Positions 1 to 9,816 of a stretch of DNA of 64,000 bases are shown piece by piece. Location of the stretch: assembly GCA_032718865.1 (NCBI GenBank), contig JALUTQ010000001.1:1612001-1676000 (forward strand), in the 5' to 3' direction. A program made the position numbers and the translations under genes. The DNA comes from Tilletia caries (lineage: Eukaryota > Basidiomycota > Exobasidiomycetes > Tilletiales > Tilletiaceae). Position 1 is the stretch's first letter, and each line of letters starts with the position of its first letter. Below the pieces are notes generated by a model. The model was not told the origin of the DNA. It was given only the letters and a program-made list of their open reading frames with translations, and did not search any database.

Positions 1-235
1 GCATCTCGCAGATGAAACTGACGAGTGCGCTCTCTTCTTCAAACGAGAGTCTCATGCCCGAGGGCTCCGTATTTTTCCTGTACACCGCCCCCTTGCTGCG
101 CCGCCAGACTGTAGTGGGCGCCGCACCTGCCCGGATGGCGGCAGCGCGCAACGCCAACCCACCCCTAATGTGCAGCTGCAGCGCAAGCTGCACCCTTTGC
201 TCACCTTCGCTCAGATTCTCGGAGTCTGACGGCAT
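1..235 (-). CDS. N-terminal fragment of a pogo/Tigger-type transposase, cut by window edge
   Basis: On the minus strand an ATG at 235 opens a frame that stays open for 78 codons to base 1, so the gene continues outside the window. The predicted protein starts MPSDSENLSEGEQRVQLALQ, followed by a helix-turn-helix-like stretch (LALRAAAIRAGAAPTTVWRR) and then LSFEEESALVSFI. That order (psq-type HTH, then an acidic 'EEE.ALV..I' helix) is what the N-terminus of fungal pogo/Tigger-family DDE transposases, and host genes derived from them, looks like. The catalytic DDE part is not in the window, so I cannot say whether the element is intact. Family assignment is from motif resemblance only. Confidence 0.55.
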   Translation of the reverse strand, partial: MPSDSENLSEGEQRVQLALQLHIRGGLALRAAAIRAGAAPTTVWRRSKGAVYRKNTEPSGMRLSFEEESALVSFICEM

Positions 236-1068
236 CTTGATTCTTGACTGCTTGACTCTTGCTACTGCTGCTTGCTTGATTGTTAGTAATGGATGCAATC
301 TGTTTCAGCAGCAGCAGAGTGCAGAGGTCCACGTTAGCTCAAAAATTAGAGATCAAAATCTACCCGCCTGTTTTAGCGAAGCGTCTAGAAGTTTCTGCGG
401 TCGAAAGTGTTCCACTCGTTGAACCTCCGATCACCTCATTTGTACACTTTTCCTAGCAGCCTCTGACAGCACCTCCCTGCTCAGCACGAAGGGCTACTCA
501 GAAACGGAAAGCGGGAGCGTGTGGCTCCCTACTGTAGGTATAACCCTTTCTAAATGCTCAAGTGTGGTTGTGTTGTGCTATCGGTGTGCTACTCGAGGGG
601 TCAACGTCAAAATTTTGTGTCAATTTATTCCACTGGGCGGTGAGGGACTGTATCTCGTTCTTCCTGACATGTAAATGGCCCGGCAGTGTCGAAAGCTTTC
701 GAAAATTCATCCGGGAAAGCCCGGGATCGATCATCGCGATCATCGGCCCAAGGGAGGGAAGGAAATCAGCGGTACACAGTCGGTGCGACAATTATCCGAA
801 ATCCGAAATTGGCGCCAGGCTTATTTCATTATGAGCATCGTCGCTGACAGGAAGAAGTGCCTGCTCCTCGCTGACGAAGAATGCCCAACCATCTTACACT
901 GACCGACTCCTCGACGTCCAGAGTCCGGTCCTTGGTTCGCTGCAAGAGCTGCTCGACGCGCTGACCCGCTTATCCTTTTCACTTATTGATAACCGTTCGA
1001 AGGATCTTTACTCTTTTACAGAACCACCCCTGTTCCTCCTCTTAATCCAACAGTTCTCACTACTGAGG
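236..1068. promoter_or_regulatory. Intergenic region upstream of the photolyase gene
   Basis: No convincing coding exon is seen on either strand; the open frames here are short and mutually overlapping. The segment separates the leftward transposase fragment from the rightward photolyase gene, so it must contain the promoter and 5' leader of the latter. I do not recognise a specific regulatory box. Confidence 0.4.
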
Positions 1069-4000
1069 ATGTCGCCCAAATCCACATCTGCTACCCGTAT
1101 CCTCTACTGGTTCCGGACAGACCTTCGGCTGCATGACTCTCCAGCGCTCCTGAAAGCTCTCGACCTCAAACCGGCCAGCTTTTTCCCGGTGTGGTGCTGG
1201 GATGTCAACTACGTGCTCTCGCATAGGGTCGGGGTGAACCGCTTTCGGTGAGAGTGATAGTCAAGTATCCAAAGCCGATGCTGAAGCAGAACGGCTGACA
1301 ATGGCTGTCTGCCTTTCTTTCCTCCAGTTTTCTGCTGGAGTCGATGGAGGATGTCTCTCAGTCCATCACGCGAACGAATCCCAACTCTCAGCTACTCGTA
1401 CTCCGCGGCGATCCAACGACGCTCATCCCCACCTTGTGCAAGAAGTGGGGGATCACGCATCTCTGCTTCGAGCAGGATCTCAGTGGATACGCCCGCAAGC
1501 GTGACGAGTCCATCCGTCAGCTCGTCAAGGACCAGTGCAAAGGGGTACAGATCATCGAGGAGCAGGGTCATTATCTCTATTCGATTCAAGACATTTTGGA
1601 GAAGAACGGGAAGAAGCCTACGATGAGTATGAGCGCGCTGCAGAAGGTGAGTTGCTCTCTTTTCACTAAAACGCTCGGCGGGATTGACAGGCTCTCATAT
1701 CGCGTCCTTTGAACTCATGGCTTTGTAGGCAGTCTCAAAACTACCCGTCCCTCCCCGCCCGCGCGATGCACCCAAAACGCTGCCAGATCCACTACTCCCA
1801 GACCAAAGCAGTGTCAAGGACCGTATTGGCGCCCTCAAGGCTCTCGCAGAGACCTTGTCCGATATTCCACACTACAATATGGACAAGGTGTCCAAGCCGG
1901 ATCTAAACGCTGCCTCAGCAGGAGGCGACCGGCTGCCCGATGCGGAGAAGGGTCGCGTGTCCTGCTACGACACGGTGTACGGTCCTGACCAGAAGTCCAA
2001 GACCGAGAAGGAAATGGACGGCTTGTTTGGCGTCCCCACACTGGCCTCGCTCGGTATGGATCCCGTCGCGGCCGGCGCTTTACCCGAAGCTGTCATCAAA
2101 GGCGGCGAGACGGAGGCGCTTCGTCGACTCGACGCTCTTTTGAAGAGGAAGCATTACCTGGCCACATTTGCGAAACCGAAGACGTCGCCTGCTCAACCTG
2201 CGGATGATCCGGCGACGACGGTCATGTCACCTTACCTCAAGTTTGGAGCCATCTCGGTGCGGCGGCTGTGGTACGACGTCCAAGACGTGATCAAGGAGTA
2301 CAAGGGGAAGGACAAGACTTCGATTCCGGAGAACTACGAGGGTCAGCTTTTGTTCCGCGAGAGTGAGTTCAGACGGCTAGTTTCAGGAGGCTGGACAGGA
2401 AATCCAGAGACTGACTCTCCCGAGCCAATCTACGATGCCGTGACCCAGTGTACGCCGTGGGAGAACTTGCGATCGGAGACGAGTACCAGCAGATCAAGGA
2501 TAACAAGATATCACGCTACATGGACTGGTATCTGCCAAACGTGTACGACGCCGACGGCAAGCGGATTGAGCCCCGGCCGCGCGGGGACGAAGCTTCGGAA
2601 CGACGACTTGAACTCTTCGTCCAGGGAAGAACGGGGTTTCCCTGGATCGATGCGCTCGTGCGGCAGTTGCGCGCCACTGGATGGATACACCACCTTGGGA
2701 GGCATTCGCTTGCTGCATTCCTGACCAGGGGTCAGTGCTGGATCTCGTGGGAGCGTGGGTCGGAGTTGTTTGAGTCTTGGCTGCTGGTGAGTCCCTTTTG
2801 CGCTACACGGAGGCGGAGGGAGACTTGGAACTGTTCTGCGTTGGATGGGTCACGATCGTATGCTCACATCTTGCTGATGAATCTGTTGCTTCCCTTGCGC
2901 TTCTGCTGATACACAGGACTGGGACCCATGCGCGAATCCCGGCAATTGTAAGTTGCACTCGCTCCCTTGGCAGGGCCTAATGTGTGGTAGCTGACATCCG
3001 ATTTCTTTCCTTCTGCAGGGAGTGAGATCGCTTGCTCCGTTTCGATCATGTGCAAAAAGCAGCTGATTAACAACTTCGCTATCCCATTTAACTCAACAGT
3101 GTGGCTTTCTTGCTCTGCATACTTTTCTCAGTACTTCCGGGTGTATGGCGTTGCGAGCTTCCCGGCCAAGTACGACAAGTCGGGAAGTCTCGTCAGACGA
3201 TGTGAGTCTGCCATTTCCGCAAACTTGCAGCAACGATGAAAGGTGCTCACACTACATTCTGACTCCCCTCAGACTGCCCTGAACTGAAGGATTTCCCAGA
3301 TGAGTGAGAAGAGATGGGTCCAACCACATCCTTTACATTGACTTGATGTGTTGCCATTGAACTTCAATCATACAGACAAGTACATCTACGCACCTCACAC
3401 GGCACCCATCGCGGTGCAAAAGCAGGCCAAGTGCATCATCGGCAAGGTGGGTAGTGGGACGTGGAATAGCCGTGGAGATGCTCTAGCATTTGACGCCCTG
3501 ATTGCTGACCAGATGCATGACCTTCTCTATCCAAATCGGTTCTCTCATCGGCTAGGATTACCCGCATCCTATGCTGGACGAAAAGGAGGAGAAGGCCAAG
3601 TGCCTGGCGAGGTGTAAAGCTGCGTTCGCGGTGAGTGAACAGATGTCGGGGAGAAGACAGCGGGTTGGATTTGATAGGCCTCGTTCTCAAGCCTTCTCTC
3701 TTTCACCAGGCCGGGTATTACGGAACGAGCAAGGAAGTGCTGGAAGGCAAGGCGGAGGCGATCTTGCGCAAGGCTCATGTGAGTAGTTGCCTATCTCGTC
3801 ATCCATTTAGCCTGTTCTGAAGTTGAACGCTCTGATATGACAGGGTCAACCCGAACCGGAGATACCAAATACGGACAAGGCAGTGTCCAAGGGGAGTAAA
3901 ATGTGAGTATACCATTAGGATGCCAAGTGCTCCATACCTACTGACACCCGGCTTCTTGAATCACGCCCTCCTGTCTAGCCCTGACTGGGCCAAGCCGAGC

Positions 4001-4294
4001 GTCGGCGTCAAGGATGGTAGTGCGAAGCCCAAAAGCCAAACGAAATCGGACCAGGATGACGACGAGAAGGAGGAAGACAACGATCAGCACCCCGACACAG
4101 CAGATCACGATGACGATCATGATGTTGAAGGGAAGGGCAGGGGTCAGAAGAAGCGAGCCGTGAAAGACGCCGACGAGCCCGTGGACGAGGACGAGAGGGA
4201 GGAGGACCAGACGAGACGGAGCAAGCGCCCGCGGACCTCAGCGACTTCAAGCAAGGAGTCGGCGACGGCGACAGCTCCAAAGAAGAAGAAGTGA
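1069..4294 (+). CDS. (6-4) photolyase / animal-type cryptochrome
   Basis: A flavoprotein of the cryptochrome/photolyase family that repairs UV (6-4) photoproducts or acts as a blue-light receptor, probably nuclear. Predicted exons: 1069-1247, 1328-1646, 1729-2362, 2449-2786, 2917-2947, 3019-3021, 3100-3201, 3273-3299, 3376-3446, 3556-3630, 3710-3778, 3844-3902, 3979-4294, giving about 740 aa. The N-terminal antenna domain starts [18 protein letters not shown]. The FAD domain contains [14 protein letters not shown] [20 protein letters not shown], then [17 protein letters not shown], with the two histidines used by (6-4) photolyases, then [11 protein letters not shown] and [12 protein letters not shown]. 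'[10 protein letters not shown]' and '[17 protein letters not shown]' also match the (6-4)/animal clade better than CPD or DASH types. The last ~100 residues are an Asp/Glu/Lys-rich tail with basic clusters (RRSKRPR, KKKK) that look like nuclear localisation signals. Two splice oddities, a 3-nt exon and an AT donor, are listed separately. Repair versus photoreceptor role cannot be decided from sequence. Confidence 0.88.
3019..3021 (+). other. Predicted 3-nt micro-exon (GGA) in the photolyase gene
   Basis: The upstream exon ends GGC AAT T at 2947 and the downstream exon begins TG TGG CTT at 3100. Joining them directly gives Asn-Leu-Trp and deletes the tryptophan of the highly conserved GNWMW FAD-site motif. 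Between them lies ctgcag|GGA|gtgaga. Including these three bases restores Asn-Trp-Met-Trp. It also splits an atypically long 152-nt intron into two introns of 71 and 78 nt, the usual size in this gene. Both flanking splice sites are canonical. Confidence 0.65.
3300..3375 (+). other. Photolyase intron with AT instead of GT donor
   Basis: To keep the conserved reading (…FPDKYIYAP…) exon 3273-3299 must join 3376. The donor would then be CAG|ATGAGT and the acceptor ACAG|AC. This is the perfect consensus CAG|GTGAGT with its first base changed to A. The nearest GT, five bases downstream at 3304, shifts the frame. Either an AT-AG intron is spliced, or the allele is a splice mutant, or there is a base-call error. 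Confidence 0.55.
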
Positions 4295-5580
4295 TGGCTC
4301 AAGCATCTGCCTCTAGGAGTCGTAGCCCGAGTTTCGCTCGTGGATAGTCTGGACACAGGCAGGAACATCGACCCATCTGCTGGCCACGGCGGTCCAACTC
4401 CTTGGCTCTCACTCGCTTCAGGACCTAGACATACTTTAGACCACACACATGGACGTTTCGATCCATTATTATTGCTGACAGGAGTACACAATGTCACATA
4501 CATCGTTCTCCTTCTACCGAGGTTGACAGCGCAGCTCGGCAAGGCTGTCTCTGCACTCATGAATGAAGGTAATGTAACATGTGTATGAACTACGACTGCC
4601 TGTGAAAAGGACGAGCAGGCGGTGAACGGTGAATATAGGTGAATGGCGGTGATTCTCCCGGGCGTCGTCTGCAGTTCTCCTCCGGGCGTTTGTTTGTTAC
4701 GCCCTTCAGCTTCGGATCTACGCCCGCATGCAATATTGGTGGGCGCAGCTACATATGTATATAAGCGATCATTGGATCCGAAGACTCTCATATCTCATCG
4801 CCGTCACGCGTCACGCCGCACGTCCACAGTCTATATATCGTTCATCCGGCATTCGTCCTCCACCTCGCCACTTGATGATATGTATGTACAGCGTATCCAG
4901 GACGACGTACTCACCGTGCCCCGTCTGGCCGGCCTTCTTCTGGCTGGAACGATGGAAAATCGCCGCGTCTCTGAAGTCTTCAAGGCCATCCGACGACGTG
5001 GACGGTCGAGCGAAGTGTCCGATTGAAGGGACCAATGGGATCCGCTCTCAATTCATGCTGTTGCTGCTCTGCTTTACCGCGCAGTACGAGTGTACGACCA
5101 GGGCATCGAGTCACGAGTGCGAGCAGCGAGTCGGAACTGGCGGGAGCGCGCCGTGCTTTCGGGGGGTGGTCGCAAGGTAAACCAGGGAAAGTCAGAGGTA
5201 CAAATTAAGGGACGGTGAATGGAAATGTTGTTGATGAAGCGTGCGCGTGCTAAGAAGCGCTAACTTGCTCGATACCAAATGAGCTTCGCAAGGCAGGGAG
5301 TAGTAGTCCTCAGTCGATGTGCACACCCAGCATCATCTCGTCGTCTCCGCATCGCAGCCCGCAGCCCGCAGCCCAGCATCGTCGCACAGTCGGTCGGCAC
5401 AGAGTCAGCTGCCAGAGCGAGAGCAGAGCTACCGCAGCCCTTCCTGCCCCCTATTCCCCTCGCGCCAGATTCTTTTACAGGAGAAGGTAGCCAGACCTTC
5501 TGAAACCATCCGGGATCTACAAAAAAGTGTCTCCGGCCCAGGCAGCAATAAGGCAGCAAGTAAACATTGAAGGTGACCAG
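4295..5580. other. Intergenic region between photolyase and zinc-finger genes
   Basis: This stretch holds the 3' end of the photolyase transcript and the promoter/5' leader of the zinc-finger gene. Only short overlapping open frames are present and none resembles a protein. The leader of the next gene probably begins in the 5280-5580 stretch, since it ends at a strong donor (5581). Confidence 0.4.
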
Positions 5581-5861
5581 GTGAGTATCTGCTCAGCGAG
5601 CCGATTCTTCCATCCGAGGTTATCCATATGGCTTAGCCTTTAGCATCCACTTCCTTCCCTGGGCGCAGCCTTCCCCGTTCTTCCAACAGTCCTAGTCCTC
5701 GCCTTTCCCCTGCAGCCCTGCAGCCCAATCCCCAATCCCCAAACCCCGCGCACCCTCCGATCCGGACTTGACACCAACAAGCCTGCGCCCACAAGCCTCA
5801 ACCCTCAAGCATCAAAGACTGCCGCTCACTCTCTCCGGCCCTCCGCGCTTCCCGGTTGCAG
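5581..5861 (+). other. Predicted 5'-UTR intron of the zinc-finger gene
   Basis: A consensus donor (ACCAG|GTGAGT) at 5581 is followed by a long pyrimidine-rich tract and an acceptor TTGCAG ending at 5861. The start codon of the zinc-finger protein lies two bases later (5864). Confidence 0.45.
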
Positions 5862-5863
5862 CG

Positions 5864-6063
5864 ATGTCATTGGCACATATATCAGCCTCGTCCGCCCCCT
5901 CGTCCGGACCCAGCGGCAACAACAACGCGGGAAACACCGCAAACAACAGCAGCAGCAGCGGTGGTCGCGCCGACAGCGGAACAGGTGCGGGTCCCACACA
6001 AGGATTAATACAGCAGCACTACCCTTTCTCTGATTCTTTTTTGAATACTGGAGCAGGATCGTC

Positions 6064-6099
<36 letters not shown>

Positions 6100-9000
6100 C
6101 ACACCCATCGCTGCCTCCTACCTCGGCGTCGGGCACAGCATCACACCCGTCGCAGACGACTCCCGCTACCAGTTGGATCTCATTCCGGGTGTCGCACCTA
6201 GCAACATAGGCCCATCCACCTCTTTCCACGCGCATCTCGCGTCAAACCCCCACGATTCCTCTTTCGCACCTACCAATCCTGCCTTCACGCTTGGCCCTGG
6301 TGGGACATCAGGGAACTCGGCATCTGCGGCTATCACTGGCCTCGACCCTTCTTTTCTCAAGGTTGGCGGGAACACCACTTTTGACTTCCCCTCTTTGCCA
6401 GACGGGCTTCTCGACGAGGCGCCCGAGTACGAATACGTGAGTTGATTCCATCCATCCCTTCCCCAGCACCCTTCCGCGCGGCTTCGTCCCTCCGGTCGCA
6501 AAGCCTCCGTTGCGCAAAGCCTCCGTTCATGAGCAACAGTTCGCATGATGAAGGCGTCCGCGCCCTCGTTCTCACTCCATAAGCGACATCCTCAGGGTCC
6601 TACAAGCGATGTTCTCATCTCATTTTTGGTTGACCTCAAACTGACCCGTTCATTGCCCTGGTTTCCATCTCATCCCGCTCGTCTCATTTCCGCCCTTACG
6701 CCATCCGTCTCTTGGCTGTCCCTTCCATTATCTTCGAATCGGCTCTCGCTCTCGCCCTTTTAAACACCCCCTGGCGCCGATCCTGCTGTCCATCCTTCCA
6801 CTTCCACTTCCACTTCCATCTCCTTCTCCTCCCCTTCGTCATCGTTGCCCGACTTTTTTCCCTTATCTCAGTCTGCGCATACAAAAGCGAACGTCTTCGA
6901 AGCTGCACAAGAATACCTTGCCGACTTCGACGGAGCACGCGTATTCGACCTCGACAGCTTCGACCCTACCTTGGCCGGGCTCGGCGGCGACGAATCCCTC
7001 TGGTCCTTCGCCGAAGGTCTTGATCTCAGCCTAACACATCTTCACGGTCATCCTAACCAGCATTCGCACATCGCAGGACCGTCGACGACCTCCCACTTTG
7101 GAGCATCCGATCCTCTTCTGATGGCAAGCTCGGCGTTAGCTTCTGCCTCTGCGACTCCCCACCTGCATACCACCATGCCCGATGATAATTCAATGGGATA
7201 CGGTGCTCAAGAAGATCTGCATCATCCTGGCACAGACTCATCATCAAATACGCCCTCAGCACAATACGCTCTCAACTATCTTCCCCAGCATAGGATGTCC
7301 GGCTCACAGACGGCTCCTGCTTACCCGGCCCTGTTCCACCCTTCCCAGGCGAACCAGATGAATGCATCAGCATCATCGATGGAACTTGGCGGTGTGGGTG
7401 ACGACAGTATGCCTGCGTCCAAGCGAAGGCGAGGGTTGTCACCTCGCACGGCGCCTGTTTATGACGAGAACTTCGGCAAGGCCTCGCCTTTCCAGCAACA
7501 ACGGCAGCAACATCAACATCAACAGCAATCGCAATACCATCAGCACCAGCAGCAGCACCAGCAGCAGTCGCACTCGTCCTTCTTACCAGGTTCGGATTTT
7601 CAGCAACATCGAGGCTCAAATGCATCTCCCATGCCGAATCAGGCCCATCCTCCTTACTCTTCTGGCTATGCTCCCTTCAATCACGAGGGAAAGTCGGTGA
7701 TGTATCCGCCGCCTCCTCCTTTGCCCCACCACGAAGGCAACGGGACTTCCTCCTCGAATGCGCATTTGCCTCCGTACTCGCGAGCCCACCCTCCGTACCC
7801 GACGACAGCCACCCCCGCCACCATGACTTCGCGTTCGAGGATGACGAGCTGGCATGGATCGCCGTACCCTAGCATAAGTGGACCCAACGGACCGGCGACG
7901 GCGCTGCCTGGTGGTCCAAACGGAGGAGCGGAGTGGGGCATGGATTCCAATGCCCCTGCCCATCCTGGCATGAGTAGCAGTGCGACGTACCCGTCCATCG
8001 TGGGCCCAAGTCCGGACCTGAACCACGGCCATTCTGGCTATCCCGGCCATCGCTTGTCTGAAGTTAGCGTTGCGTCGTCATCGATCAGTGCGGCTGCTGC
8101 TGCTCCTCCTGGCGTTACCGGCGGCAGTAAGTCCACCTTTGGCAATTCGGTTCCGAGCGGTGGGGGATACCACAGCGGCGGCCGGGCTGGACTGGGCATT
8201 GGTTCCGCAGGAGCCGCCGGCATGGGTCTCGTCCCCGTCGTCGGTGTCCCCGTCGGGCCCGGCAGCACGATCTCCATAGGGCCCTCACCCAACCAACAAG
8301 CGGAGATCATCCACCCACTGGGTCAGGCGCTGGACGCGACGTCGGATGCGGATGGGGTGGCGCGGTGTCCGTACCCGAATTGCAACAAGACGTTTGCGAA
8401 GAACCGGACGTATAACCTCAAGGCGCATTTGAGGAGTCATTCGCAGCTCAAGCCTTTTGCGTGTGCGAGTTGTCCTAGGGCATTTTCGAGAAAGCATGAC
8501 TTGGAGCGGCATGCTCGAGTTCACGTGAGTTGTTCATTTTTCCCCTTCCTCGGAGACAGGGCTTGGAGCAAGGCGGTTTTTGGTTCGTGTTACTGACCCA
8601 TCTCTACTTCCAACAGTCTGGCGACAAACCGTACATCTGTGAGGTTTGCGGACGAGGATTCCCGCGGAGCGATGCTTTGCGAAGGCATTGGTACGTCCCT
8701 TTTCTCGTCCACTGCCGTCCCTTCGTTTTTAACATGATCGTTCGACCCCTAACATCTTATGTCTCGTATCTCCTTCCCCCAAAAAAAAACAGGCGCGTCG
8801 AGAAGGAGTGTGGCCACAAAGTCGCCGAGATGGAGGCTCAGCAGACCGGCAGTGGGATGGGCGGAGCCGGGACGAGCAGCATCCACGGCGAAGCCGGGGG
8901 CAGTGTCCACTCGGACGAAGACGAGACGTCCTCGAACCACCACGCCGGTGGGGCCGCTGGGAACAGCAGCGATGGGGGCAGTAATGCGTCGTCGTCGCAT

Positions 9001-9228
9001 CACCAGCATCAGGCGTATGGGTCGCATGAGTCGCAGCAGCAGCAACAGCAGCAGCAGCAGCAGCGGAATGGTGCGTTGCCGTGGGGTCAGCATCAGGCGC
9101 AGTTTGCTTCGCATCATCAGCATTCGCATCCGTATCAGCATCAAGTCCAGCATCAACAGCAACATGGGTACTCCGGCAGCGGCCCTAGCGGTAGCGGCGA
9201 CGTAGTCGGAGAAAAGCGAAAGCGGTGA
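5864..9228 (+). CDS. Crz1-like C2H2 zinc-finger transcription factor
   Basis: Predicted nuclear DNA-binding regulator. Exons 5864-6436, 6872-8524, 8617-8690, 8793-9228 give about 911 aa. The N-terminal ~650 residues are low-complexity: a poly-Ala run near residue 70, and Ser/Pro/His/Gln-rich stretches with a His-Gln block around 7490-7570. Three adjacent zinc fingers follow: CPYPNC…HLRSH (with NRTYNLKAH), CASCPRAFSRKHDLERHARVH, and CEVCGRGFPRSDALRRHW, whose last ligand appears to be the Cys of VEKEC rather than His. The order 'YNLKAHLRSH – F.R.HDLERH – F.RSDALRRHW…C' is that of calcineurin-responsive Crz1/Sp1-type factors, which act in calcium, cell-wall and salt stress. Two short motifs, PSISGP and PSIVGP, resemble but do not match the PxIxIT calcineurin-docking consensus. 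The C-terminus is Gln/His-rich and ends in basic EKRKR. Crz1 orthology is an inference; another C2H2 regulator is possible. Confidence 0.8.
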
Positions 9229-9816
9229 AAGAAGTAACCCTTTTGTCGCCTGCTTCCTTTTCCTACCTTTTTTTACTGCACTTTGATTCCTCCGTTCGGG
9301 GGTCTACCGGCGCTCCCTTTGCCGCCTATACGTTTCTACTCCAAGCCAAGTACAGAACTCAACTGCACCGATCTTTCGCTACATGTAAGGCCGACGAAAA
9401 CCCGGGTAAAGGATCAGGTCGGGACGGACAACCTTATGGATCCCCTTCTGGTGAGGCGGGTCCAAGCTCCGGTGCCCTCCTTCTACATACGTCTCTCTCT
9501 CTCTCTCTCCTCTACACACATTTCCATCGATATACCATATGCCGAGCTCCTTTCCAGTCCGTCTTTTGCTCAATTCACACCTACTCGTACCCGCTCTCAT
9601 TAAAGCGTCTGTTGCTCACTTGATGCCGAGCTGGAATGGGCCAAGGCTCACCACCCAGCTCAGGGACTTGAAAACACTCTTTGCCAAAGGGTTGCAGACG
9701 GACTGGGATGATTTGCGTATGCGGTCGTTGATGGATCCTTACAAAGAGAAAGTTCAGAGAAGGTAGACAAGAATCTTCGATCGGCCCTTTTGCTTAGCAT
9801 GCGAAAACACCGGTGT
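9229..9816. other. Convergent 3' ends, no gene seen
   Basis: This segment lies between the stop of the rightward zinc-finger gene and the stop of the leftward dioxygenase gene. It should hold both 3' untranslated regions. A (CT)n tract lies near 9494-9510. I see no coding exon. Confidence 0.4.

Noticed and set aside
1069..4294. Classification as cry-DASH
   Set aside because: Although [11 protein letters not shown] resembles DASH proteins, the HH..RH histidine pair, [10 protein letters not shown] and [12 protein letters not shown] motifs fit the (6-4)/animal-type clade better.
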